A stretch of 64,000 bases of DNA, taken from positions 46,656,252-46,720,251 of the forward strand of contig NC_134878.1 of NCBI RefSeq assembly GCF_041734735.1, read 5' to 3'. Shown one piece after another: positions 35,043 through 48,100 of this stretch; the stretch's first letter is position 1, and each line of letters begins with the position of its first letter. This stretch comes from Babylonia areolata. Lineage: Eukaryota; Mollusca; Gastropoda; Neogastropoda; Buccinidae. The notes beneath the pieces were generated by a model that was not told the DNA's origin, made no database searches, and saw only the letters and a list, made by a program, of their open reading frames with translations. Both the position numbers and the translations under genes were made by a program.

Positions 35043-35596
35043 GATGGTGGAACGGTTCAAGACACTAATCTACCAATACAGTGTCTGTGAGACTCTGGGT
35101 TCGATTCCTGGTCTCGGTCATTAATTTCCAGTTAAAACCGACTCTCCACAGTGAAATTCAGGCTTTTTCAGGCTTTTCTCCTCAGGGAAGAACATGTTGC
35201 CACAGAGCAGCAGCAGCACCTTTTTTCCCCCTGTCTGTCTCAAGTGCATATGTTTTTATCATCCAAGTGGGTTTTTCTGCCAGTTCCCGTTTCTCCAAAG
35301 TTTGACTGTGAAGTCAAACTGAGCGTCTCGTCATTTGGATGAGATGATAAACCAACCCAAGACAATAATAAACCAAGGTCCCGTGTGCAGCATGCACTTG
35401 GCACACTGGAAAAGACCCCACAGCACTTAATTCTGTAGGAGAAATCCACCAACAGATGCATGCTTGCACTCAAGGCTTGACTAAGCATGAGGAGTTATGC
35501 TGCTGGACAGGCATCTGCCTTGCAGATGTGGTGTAGCGCATGCGGATGTGTCCTTACACAATGACGCCCCCTCCCTGAGGAACTGAAACTGAAAGG
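35043..35596 (+). mobile_element. SINE family B, copy next to the HBS1L stop codon
   Basis: A tRNA-like head (GGTTCGATTCCTGGTCTCGG as box B) is followed by a shared body (GTCATTTGGATGAGATGATA; CCCGTGTGCAGCATGCACTT) and the end AACTGAAACTGAAA. It is inserted antisense to HBS1L with its end about 25 bases after the stop, so it must form the beginning of the HBS1L 3'UTR. Confidence 0.8.
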
Positions 35597-35619
35597 TGAG
35601 CAGAATGGCCCTGTCGTGT

Positions 35620-35776
35620 TCAAAGCCTCACCTCCTCTATCATGCCGGCAGCGATGGTGTGGCCGCCATTCCTCAGCATGAAGCGGCCCAGGTCACGGTA
35701 CTCTGTGTACAGCTCCACACACACACTGCGCTCAAACTCCAGCTCCACTATGGCACTGCTGTTCTTCGTCAGACAC
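35620..35776 (-). CDS. HBS1L: HBS1L last exon
   Basis: [20 protein letters not shown], then [20 protein letters not shown] and [11 protein letters not shown], then TGA at 35622-35620. Human ends [22 protein letters not shown]. The acceptor is TGTGACAG, in a CA/GT-rich context. Confidence 0.95.
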
Positions 35777-36160
35777 CTGTCACACCACACACACGTGTAT
35801 CAATTCAATGTGTATATGTGCGTGTGTGTGTGGGGGGGTGGATGTGTGTGGGTGTGTGTGCGCGTTTGTGTGTGTATGTGTGTGGTTCTGTGTGTGTGTG
35901 TGTGTGTGTGAGTGTGCGTGGGCGCGTACATTTGTGTGTGCATGTTTGTGTGTCTCTGAGCGTGTATGTGTGCGTGTGTGTGCAGATCCATGTTGGGCTG
36001 TTCCGTCTTGAATTTGTGTCTGGTTTGTTATCTCTGGCCTGTCTTTTTCTTTGTGCAGATGTTGTGTCTGAACTCTTTATTTTCAAAAGCGCACAATGTG
36101 TGACCCTCGTCACTTGTAGAAGTGCTGCTGCATGAGTGGGAAAGGTTTGGGGCACAGTGA

Positions 36161-36192
<32 letters not shown>

Positions 36193-39100
36193 TGATACAC
36201 AATCATGTGCATATGTGTGTGTGTATACAGCACATGTGCATGCAACCATGTCGCATGACAAATGTTGATTCTCCCACGCATGCATGAACTTACTTTGGTC
36301 TGTTTTTGACAATTTCTCCAGAACTCTTGTTGAGCGTGGCCACCAGACGTTTGATGATGGCAGGTTCATTGACACACTGGTAGTGGAACACCACCTGAAC
36401 ACAATATCTGACATTTAACACTTGCTTTGACAGGGCTTTGTCAAGAGGCTAAAAAAAAAAAATACAGCTCCCCCAGACAGGAGACATCAGCAGTGGAGTG
36501 GTAGCTTACAGGTAAAACACCCCCATAGAACAGAAAGCAAGAGAATCTGTGCTTACAGGTTTGAATCTCACAACTGACAAGATTTTCTCCCCTTCACCAT
36601 ACTGTGAGTGATGGTCTTGACACTGGTCATTCAGTTGAGATGATAAACCAATGTCCTCTGAATAGCATCCATGTATAAGAAACCACCACAACAAAAGTGT
36701 CATCCCTGATAAAAATTATGCAGAAAAATTCATTTTGATAAGAAAACAAACACATCTGCAGGCAGAAAAAGAAAGACAGACAAGTGGCACTGCACTGTAG
36801 CTATGCGCTCTCCCTGGGGAGAGCAGCCCAATTTCAAAGAGAAATCTGTTGTGACAAAAATGCAAGACTGACAGACCACTCGCTGCACAATGCTCACACA
36901 GCCATTACCACCTGCCAACAGCACATTCCTTTCAAATGTTGATGAAGCTGAAAATCAAGGCCTGTATCTAAGAGTTACATTCTCTAGCACTAACGACACT
37001 AAAGCTGGAATGAGATTAAGGCTCTTTGTTTCGGTCTAAAATTGCTGCTTTCATCTTCACCATTACAGACAAAAACAAAGTTCAGCAGTCAAGGGGTTAA
37101 AATAAAAAAAGCAATTAAAAAACAACAACGCATACATATAAAAAACAGAAGAAATGGCAGAACACCAGAGCTTGCTGACAGACAGACACGCTACAGGCAG
37201 ACAGACAGGGTGCTGCAGTACAGACTGACTGGGAAGCTGTGGGTGATGGACAAACTGGGGCTACAGACAGACAGACAGGGAGCAACAGACAGACAGGAAG
37301 CAACAGACAGACAGGAAGCAACAGAGAGAGAACTACAGACAGACAGACAGGGAGCAACAGACAGGAAGCAACAGACAGACAGGAAGCAACAGAGAGAGAA
37401 CTACAGGCAGACAGACAGGGTGCTGCAGTACAGACTGACTGGGAAGCTGTGGGTGATGGACAAACAGGGGCTACAGACAGACAGACAGGGAGCAACAGAC
37501 AGACAGGAAGCAACAGACAGACAGACAGGGTGCTGCAGTACAGACAGACAGGGAGCAACAGACAGACAGACAGACAGACAGACTGGGAGCAACAGACAGA
37601 CAGGAAGCAGGAAGCAACAGACAGACAGGAAGCAACAGAGAGAGAACTACAGACAGACAGGGTGGTGCAGTGAGGACTGACCGGGAAGCTGTGGGTGATG
37701 GACAAACAGGGGCTATAGACAGACACAGACAGACAGGGAGTAACAGACAGACAGGAAGCAACAGAGAGAGAACTACAGGCAGACAGACAGGGTGGTGCAG
37801 TGAGGATTGACTGGGAAGCTGTGGGTGATGGACAAACAGAGGCTACAGACAGACACAGACAGACAGGGAGCAACAGACAGACAGGAAGCAACAGAGAGAG
37901 AACTACAGACAGACGGACAGACAGGGTACTGCAGTACGGACTGACTGGGAAGCTGTGGGTGATGGACACACAGGGGCTACAGACAGACAGACAGGGAGCA
38001 ACAGACAGACAGGAAGCAACAGAGAGAGAACTACAGACAGACAGACAGGGTGGCGCAGTGAGGACTGACCGGGAAACTGTGGGTGTTGGACAAACAGGGG
38101 CTACAGACAGACAGACAGGGAGCAACAGACAGACAGGAAGCAACAGAGAGAGAACTACAGACAGACGGACAGACAGGGTGGCGCAGTGAGGACTGACCGG
38201 GAAACTGTGGGTGTTGGACAAACAGGGGCTACAGACAGACAGGGAGCAACAGACAGACAGGAAGCAACAGAGAGAGAACTACAGACAGACGGACAGACAG
38301 GGTGGCGCAGTGAGGACTGACCGGGAAACTGGGTGATGGACAAACAGGGGCTATAGACAGACAGACAGGGAGCAACAGACAGACAGGGAGCAACAGACAG
38401 ACAGGAAGCAACAGAGAGAGAACTACAGACAGACAGACAGACAGGGTGGCGCAGTGAGGACTGACCGGGAAGCCACGTGTGATGGGGTGCTCCAGGCTGA
38501 ACAGCACGATCTTGGCACGGATACGCAGCGCACACTTGGACGGGGATGTCGGGTCGCACAGCACAAACCCTGCCACAGACATCACACTGCTACTTTCAGA
38601 CGCATGTTTCGCCCATCTGCTTGTGTTTGTTTAGTTTTATGCATTGCTTTTTTTTTTTTAAATCTTCTGTCCAACATTTGTCATGTTATGAGTACGTTGG
38701 ACTTGGCTGTTGGCTGAGATATTGTGAAGGGTGAGTGACGAGCCTGTGGATGCACAATGTAATTTCCAAATGGATGAATAAAGATACACTGTATTGTACT
38801 GTATAGTATAGTATTGTATTGTACTGCACACCCACGTCAGTTTCACCAACAGGTGAAGCCACGCTCACATTTTCTGATAGAAACTCACTGGTATCCAGCA
38901 TTCCAGCTTTTCAGTCATGCAGAAGCTCTCTTCAGCACGTAAGAAAGAAGAACGAGCCAGTACAACCAAAACTGGCTGTGTTTGTAAATCACTTAAGTTT
39001 GGTCTCTGACCAAAGATAACTGCTATACAGGTAGCAATAATAATAATAATGAATAAAACAAAGATAATACAAGCTGAAGGCTAGCTATATGATTTTCGTT

Positions 39101-42100
39101 TTAAAAAAATTGTCAAAAAAACTGTTATTATTACTGTATCCCTCATTAACCAATAACACGTTTCTTGCTCAAGCACTTGACTCAGACCATTCCATACAGA
39201 ACCCCCTTTTCACCGTCCATCCCCCAAACTAATTCTCTAACACACACACACACACACGCACACACAAAGCAAAACATCCATGTTACTCCACCCCCAAAAC
39301 TAATTCTCCAACACACACACACACACACACACAAAGCAACACATCCATGCTGCAGGTGTTAAACTTACCAACATTAACGCTGGTCATGTCAATGTTAGTC
39401 AAAGAGAAAGTCACATGATCTCCAGCGAAGGCTATCTGAGAGGCCACATCATCCACAGCCACATCTGCAACAACAAACAAGTTTTTTTTTTCTTTTCCCC
39501 CCTCTCAAATTCAACACATTCTCCTTCCATTTTTCTCGCCATGGAAAGGTCACTCACACCAACCTATGACACGCACTTCACTTTCTATTCATTCACACCA
39601 CTCTATTTTACACCCCCTCCACCCCCCCCCCCCCAAAAGATTTTTCTGAAATTAGGTCATCCATGACACCACAAACAGAAAACAACATGAAGTTGGCATG
39701 TGGAGTTACAGAAATACAATGACAAAAAGTAATAAATAAACAAAAAGGAGGAGTTTGTATTATACTCCATGTTTGGTGTTAAATATACTTACCATGTCAA
39801 ACTGATGCAAACTAGGCCTATTGGTTTGCTCTGCTTGGCCAAATTTCGCGCGGCTAACAGTGAAAAGATGGGCCCACCGCTCTCAGCCAATCAAACGCCT
39901 CTAAAAACTATAAGCGCTTAATCATTCCTTTGGCCAAGGCTCTCCACGCCATCTTGTCAGGTTTGACAACAGCCAACAGAAAATTACCAGCAAGTGCAGA
40001 CTGTTGAGTACAGATTTCTTTCTTATATTCTCACAGATGTCAACAAATTCCATACTTTTTACACTTACAGACCCCTTTCCAAATGAGGCGGAAATTTTTC
40101 CAGAACAAAGTCAAACTGAACAAAAAAATTTGTTACACCACTGATGAAAAAGACTGGAGGGTATCTCAGAAACAATGTTAATTTTCATCAATTTTTGTTC
40201 ATTTGTTTGTTTTAAAAGTGTTTTAAGATATTCATGTTTCATCGCACAAGCCCCAACACCATTACATGCCAACAAATGCAACCCCTTAATCTCCTCTGCA
40301 ACAGAGAAGTCAGAGTGCTGAGGTGGTCTCATGGCAATGCACACGACCAGGAAGAAAGTGTCCACAAGTTCGAGTCTCATATGCGGACCAGGACTTCTAC
40401 TCCAGACTCCCCCAACCACAAGACCTCCTTGAGCTGTGATCTGTGTACCAGTGATTTGGATGAGACGATAAATCAAGGTCCTGTGTGCTGCACACATTTT
40501 GTGATAAAAAATAATACAACGCATTATTATATCCATTGGAAAACTGAGCTTACGCTAAGTTTTCCACTGTTTATTGTATTGCGTTGCATTAATTTGCTGT
40601 CACAAGAGATTCATATGTGTGAAACAGGAAGGATATTCTTTTCCTGAATTTACGCTGAGCAAAAACTACTACCCCTGTGTACACGAAGAAACTGAAACTA
40701 GGTGCTGCTAGTGACCTCCCTTAGTGTATTCATTCCACCCCCACAACCCCTCCCCCGTCCTGCCTACAACCCTCAACACAAAGCGTCAGAGCACAGAATC
40801 CAAACCCAGCCAACCCAGACTCACTTTTGACGCCGGCCATGTTTCCAGCAGGCATGACCAGCACCTTGTCGCCCGGCCGAACGTAGCCAGCACTGACACG
40901 CCCCGCCACGCTCAGCCCGCCCAGCGTGCTTTTGAACACGTCCGAAACACTCATCCTAAATGGCTTGTCCACCGGCCTCTCTGGGTTCCTGAACTGATCT
41001 GTACACACACACACACACATGCACGCACACACAGATGACAAGCAGCAGAAGGTGTTAAGTGTGCACAATATCTATATTTTATGATTAATCACTAGTCACA
41101 CATACCACGGTTTTCTTGTACTTTTTCTAGACATTTCCCACAACCAACTGAAAATTATCGACACTAAATAAAATGAAGTGAATTAAAAAATAAATCAATA
41201 AATGCATTAAAAAAAAAATCTTTTGAAGCGTCTGCTACATTGCTGACATGAGAGATCAGTGAATATTATCCTGGTATCAATGTTCAATTCTCATGACTTT
41301 TCGTTTTTCCAACGACAAACATGCAGTATACTTTGAAATAAAAATAAATAGATATCGACAGGTACAGGTTATGTATATAACACTTCCTCACCACTCTGTG
41401 TATTTCATGCCACCACCAACATACACACACACACACACCCACATGGACAAAAATATCTCTTAAGAAACAAATGAAACAATTTTTCAACAGTTTGTGTGTT
41501 TTGCAGTGACACCGACACCCACATGGACAAAAATATCTCTTAAGAAACAAATGAAACAATTCTTCACCAGTTTGTGTGTTTCACAGTGCCACCGACACCC
41601 ACACACCCACATGGACAAAAATATCTCTTAAAGAAACAAATGAAACAATTCTTCACCAGTTTGTGTGTTTCACAGTGCCACCGACACCCACACACCCACA
41701 TGGACAAAAATATCTCCTAAGAAACAAATGAAACAATTCTTCACCAGTTTGTGTGTTTCACAGTGCCACCCACACACACACACCCACACCCACACACATG
41801 GACTGACCGATCTGAGAGAGGAGGGAGGGGCCAGAGTACCACTGAACCAACTGTGGCTCCTTGGCCTCCTTGGTCAGGTTCTCCCCAGCCAGCCCACTGC
41901 AGGGGATGAACGACAGGTCCCCCTCCTTGAACCCCACCTGAAGAACACCACCATCACCATGCATCAACACACCTGCCAACCCCCTGCAAGGCTTGTTAGT
42001 AGACAGTCATTTTTGGACTAAGTGTCAGTTACAAATTGGAGTTGAAAGCATCTCCCACGGACACAACTCAATACCAAAATGGGACTCTCGTTTATTATTA

Positions 42101-45100
42101 AAGATTGTCAATATTACATTTTTTTTTAATATTTCATACATATTCACAGAGTGTAAAAATAAACTGCAAGAGTGTAAAAGTATTGCATTTTCTCCACCTC
42201 ACGAGTATCATCATCATCAGTCCCTCAACCCTGAGAGTCGTTGGGGGATCATGACTGCTCAGGAGACAGATGACCTCCTCCATTCTGTTCTGTTAGCAGC
42301 CATCCAGAGAAGGTGGCATAATGAATACTATGTTAATCTGTCAATACAGAGAGTCCATGAGGGTCTGGGTTCGAATCCTGCTCTCGCTCTTTGAGTGGAA
42401 AATCAAACTGGGTGTCTAGTCATTTGGATGAGACAATAAACCTAGGTCCTGTGTGCAGCACACACTTGGCACACTGAAAAAGAACCCATGGCAATGAGAG
42501 TTTTGTCCTGTGGCAAAATTCTGTAGAAGAAATCTATTCTGATAGGTACCAAAAAAAAACCCAAAAAAACCAAAAAAAAAAGCATGCACTCAAGGCCTGA
42601 CTAAGTGCGTTGGGTTATGCTGCTGTCAGGCATCTGCCCAGCAGATGTGGTGTGGCATACATGGATTTGTCTGAGTGCAGTGACGCCTCCTTGAGAAACT
42701 GAAACTGAAACCAGAGAAGATCTGTTGAATATTGTCCCATCATCCAACCTGAGAGTATATATGCAGCTGTCCCTTCATATATAATTAAATATTCCACAAA
42801 ACAGAAACAAGACTGATGGTCGGCTCACCTGTTTGAGAAACTGTCTCAGTTTCTTGACGATCTCATCATAGCGGCTCTGGTCCCAGTCCACTGTGTCCAT
42901 TTTGTTGACTGCCACAATGATCTGACTCACACCTGTCCCACAGGTAAATCAAAATAATTTCCTTCATGTAGCGCCTTTCCATGTAAAACATGCTCAACTG
43001 CACTATACTATGTAAAAACTGACATGTAAAACATTGCATTTGAACACTAAAAACTACAGCTTGCATGCATAACCCTATGCAGACATCAAACCAAACACTC
43101 AAACATTAATTTACATACACAGAGACACAAAAATGTCACACCATACATATCACACATAATACCTATATGATGAACATCACAACACAACACTTAAACACCA
43201 AAATCAGTACCAAAATTACTCACATTTAAAATCACAAAACTTGAAATCAACCCCGTCTCCCTCCCTCCACACAACACCAAATACATACACAGACACACTT
43301 GCACACACCAGGAGAGGTGTGTCTCCGAGTTCTTTTTGAAAATTGAAAAACACAAGAGTTTCTCTCAGGAACAGAAGTAGGAGAGGGGCCAAATACAGGA
43401 AAAGAAAAAAAGCTCCTGCTCTGTTGGGTGGAGTGAGGTTGCAAAGGGAGAAAGATAGGAAAGGATGAAGAAAAAATGTACAAGTCTATAAAGATGAAGA
43501 ATGCATGCACTCCCATCCTTAAGGTGATAAGCTGTAACTTTCAACTCGGAATTAGACTCCTGCAATTAGAATACAGTTTGGGGCTGATTTGTCAGCACAT
43601 TTTACAATTAACAGGTGAAAAAAGGAAATGAGTTTTCACCAAACCAAAATTACAAACTAAATGTTTCCAATAAACCTACAAATGAACTAAGCAACTGTCA
43701 GTAGTACACAGTTTCTTGCTCTCAACAGAAATTCAAACATGCAACAAACTTCTGATAGCGTCACTGGAACATTATAAATTGAAGAGACAACTCAAGTTTT
43801 TCACCCCACACAGCACACGGAAGTCACAACAATATTTAAGGTCCCACTCACGATTCAATGAAAACCTTATTATTTTTTCCACATTAGTAGAACATAACCC
43901 ACTACGATAAAACAGAAATAAAAGAGCGATGAGACATGGACACAAGCATACTGGGGAACAAAGAGACAGACAGACTACGGCAACGACAAGAGAGAAAGAA
44001 AAAGAAAAGAAAGAAAACTTTTTTTTTTTACCCAGCGATCTGGCCAGCAGCGCGTGTTCCCGGGTCTGCCCCCCAGACTCAAACCCAGTCTCAAACTCTC
44101 CGCGCGTGGAGTTGATGACCAGGATGGCCACGTCTGCCTGAGCCGCTCCTGTTGCAAAACAGCTTCTGTGCTTGTACTTTAGTCAGTGAGATCAGGACAA
44201 CAACATGTAGGTTTCACATGGATGACTCAGGGATGAGACTGACATGTTTCAGTCTGAAATCACTTTTATTGTCTTCACATTCAAGTGTAAAATGAACAGG
44301 GAATAAACTACTGTTCAAATCTTCTCTCAGTCCGATTTCAGATCATACAGTCTGAAGAATCTCATGACTGCATACATTATGACAGCACATGGTTCAGGAA
44401 CTCACACACACACACAAACACACACACAGATGTATCAATAATCATCATCATCATCATCTTTTTCAGTGCACTTGGTGCATGCTGCATACAGAACCTCAGT
44501 TTATCATTTCATCTGAATGACTAGACACTCAGTGTGATTTTCCAGTCAAACATGGGAGAAAGGGCAAGAGCTGGAATTGAACCCAGACCCTCACAAACAC
44601 TGTATTGGCAGATAAGAGTCTTAACCATTCTGCCACCTTCCTCCTTACTTGTACTTAGTCTTCATATTATGTAAGGGGTGTGTTCAATGTGTGTATCTGT
44701 TGTTACCCTGTGCGTATACATGTTCACATGCTGAGTAAATTAACTTGTATACACTATAGCAGCTGTTATGTAAAGAAAAAACAACATAAATTGCAAAATA
44801 TCTGCCACAGTACGACATAAATATCAACTGCATACTGATGATCATCAAAGACATACGACATCAACCACTGGGCGCTTGTACAGATCCTGATCTGCTGATT
44901 GTTACCTTGATCATGTAGTTACCGGTCATCATGTTGGGAATGAAGTACTGGTAGTTACCTGTGGTCATGCTGGGAATGAAGTGCTGGTAGTTACCTGTGA
45001 TCATGTTGGGAATGAAGTGCTGGCAGTTACCTGTGATCATGCTGGGAATGAAGTGCTGGTAGTTACCTGTGATCATGTTGGGAATGAAGTGCTGGCAGTT

Positions 45101-48100
45101 ACCTGTGATCATGTTGGGAATGAAGAGCTGGCAGTTACCTGTGATCATGTTGGGAATGAAGTGCTGATAGTTACCTGTGATCATGTTGGGAATGAAGTGC
45201 TGGTAGTTACCTGTGATCATGTTGGGAATGAAGTGCTGATAGTTACCTGTGATCATGTTGGGAATGAAGTGCTGATAGTTACCTGTGATCATGTTGGGAA
45301 TGAAGTGCTGATAGTTACCTGTGATCATGTTGGGAATGAAGTGCTGATAGTTACCTGTGATCATGTTGGGAATGAAGTGCTGACAGCTACCTGTGATCAT
45401 GCTGGGAATGAAGTGCTGATAGTTACCTGTGATCATGTTGGGAATGAAGTGCTGACAGCTACCTGTGATCATGCTGGGAATGAAGTGCTGATAGTTACCT
45501 GTGATCATGTTGGGAATGAAGTGCTGATAGTTACCTGTGATCATGTTGGGAATGAAGTGCTGACAGCCACCTGTGATCATGCTGGGAATGAAGTGTTGAT
45601 AATTACTGTGATCATGTTGGGAATGAAGTGCTGATAGTTACCTGTGATCATGTTAGGAATGAAGTGCTGAAAGCTACCTGTGATCATGCTGGGAATGAAG
45701 TGCTGACAGCTACCTGTGATCATGCTGGGAATGCAGTGCTGATAGTTACCTGTGATCATGTTGGGAATGAAGTGCTGATAGTTACCTGTGATCATGTTAG
45801 GAATGAAGTCCTTGTGCCCAGGTGCATCCAGTAAAGTCACCAACTTTTTGTCTGTCACAAATCGTGTCTGGGCCACGTCCATCGTCACACCACGAGTTCT
45901 GTCAAAAAATGCCATCACCTTCATTTCAATGTGTTAAAGTACCATTGATTGGTGTGTACATATGCCTCTGACATGGACCGATAATTGGTTGGGAATGTCT
46001 GATCATTTTGCAGGTGAAGAAGTCTTAATATCCTAATATCCCGTTCATTTTTCACAGGCGGTGTCATTGCATTCTAAGTATTTCTTTTCTTTTTTTTTAA
46101 TTAATTTATTTTTTATTCTATCTATCTGTTTACTTCATCATATTTATCTATCTGCCAATTTGTTTACTTGGTCATATATCCATTTCTTTTTTGTAGACCA
46201 TTTTCATACACATCAAATGAATACACACACACACACACACATTCACAAATACATACATGTATACATTTTAAGAATTCAGTAGCATCTCAAGGCCTGGCCA
46301 GAGCACGGGTCTATGCATATGGACACACACACACACACACACACTTACAATTTTTGAATTTGGTAGGCACTTAAGGCCTTACTAGTACATTGGGTCTAAA
46401 TAGCGTGGGTTTGGATTTACTTTGTGGTTGTCTGATTGGTGGTGTGTTTTTTTTCATAGGGTGTTTCTTTCTTTGTTTTTAAAGCAGAGGTGGTGTGTTG
46501 ATTAATCCACAAGCTTTGACACCTTGAAATTGAAAACATGCATGACAAAAACCCACTCTTCACTCAAGTCACCCATTTCTTCCCAATTGCACACACACAG
46601 TCCTACTGACACACACACACACACAGTGGAGGCACCATAATTTGACAGTGCAGAGACAGATCCAGGGTGTGGACCCCTACCGTTATGTACATGTACACAC
46701 ACACAAACACACGCCAAAACACAACGCAAGACCACACACACACACACACACACACAGTGGAAGCACCATAATTTGACAGTGCAGAGATAGTTCCAGTGTG
46801 TGGATCCCTACTGTTATGTTATGTACATGTACACACACACACACACACCAAAACACAATGCAATACAACACACACATACACACCAGAACACAAAACAAGA
46901 CAACACAATGCAACACACACAGACAACACACACACACCAGAACACAAAACAAGACAACACAATACAACACACACATGCACACACACCACAACACAACACA
47001 CGCACAACACACACAATACAACACACACACACCAGAACACAAAATAAGACACACGATACAACACACACACATACACGCACACACACACACACAACACAAA
47101 CACACCACACACACACACCTTTCCTCGTCGGTCTCGTCCAGGACCCAGGCATAGGCGAAGGAGCTCTTGCCCAGCTTGCGTGACTCCTGCTCGTACTTGT
47201 GCATGGTGCGCTGGTGCACACAGCCCATCTGGTACAGCAGGTGGCCCATCAGGGTGCTTTTACCTGCATCCACATGACCTGCATACACACACACACACAC
47301 ACATTTTGTTTCATAATTTGCAAAACCATCTAATCATGACTGTACAGCAGTATAATCATCTATCAGATGTGATCATTAGTAAGATACAAGACAGTGCAAT
47401 ACAAGACACACACACCATCATCTATCAGATGTGATCATTAGAAAGATACAAGACAGTGCAATACAAGACACACACACCATCATCTATCAGATGTGATCAT
47501 CAGAAAGATACAAGACAGTGCAATACAAGACACACACACCATCATCTATCAGATGTGATCATTAGAAAGATACAAGACAGTGCAAAACAAGACACACACA
47601 CCATCATCTATCAGATGTGATCATTAGAAAGATACAAGACAGTGCAAAACAAGACACACACACCATCATCTATCAGATGTGATCATCAGAAAGATACAAG
47701 ACAGTGCAAAACAAGACACACACACCATCATCTATCAGATGTGATCATCAGAAAGATACAAGACAGTGCAAAACAAGACACACACACCATCATCTATCAG
47801 ATGTGATCATCAGAAAGATACAAGACAGTGCAAAACAAGACACACACACCATCATCTATCAGATGTGATCATTAGAAAGATACAAGACAGTGCAAAACAA
47901 GACACACACACCATCATCTATCAGATGTGATCATCAGAAAGATACAAGACAGTGCAAAACAAGACACACACACCATCATCTATCAGATGTGATCATCAGA
48001 AAGATACAAGACAGTGCAAAACAAGACACACACACCATCATCTATCAGATGTGATCATCAGAAAGATACAAGACAGTGCAATACAAGACACACACACCAT

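Larger units (their letters stand above)
23608..35619. other. Convergent intergenic region with both 3'UTRs
   Basis: The MTDH stop is at its left edge and the HBS1L stop at its right edge. I find no coding exon. The left part (to about 31.2 kb) is T/G-rich on + and the right part is A/C-rich on +, as if each half were the sense-strand 3'UTR or flank of the nearer gene. Candidate poly(A) signals for MTDH include AATAAA at 27160 and 27211. It also holds a SINE relative, a duplication, a 40-bp array and many homopolymers, described separately. Confidence 0.6.

Noticed and set aside
35596-36281. Frames rich in CVCVC or THTHT between 35.8 and 36.2 kb
   Set aside because: Pure (GT)n/(CA)n translation in HBS1L intron 16.
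37042-38585. Frames rich in LSVCLSV or QTDRQ as membrane or repeat proteins
   Set aside because: Translation of GTCT/CAGA microsatellite within an HBS1L intron.
44861-45834. Long frames on both strands in the 36-bp array as a separate gene
   Set aside because: They are copies of the HBS1L exon end; the real protein continues at 44148 after splicing.
46683-47300. Cys/Val-rich frame of 205 codons containing the P-loop
   Set aside because: Only the first 53 codons are the HBS1L exon; the rest is translated GT repeat.
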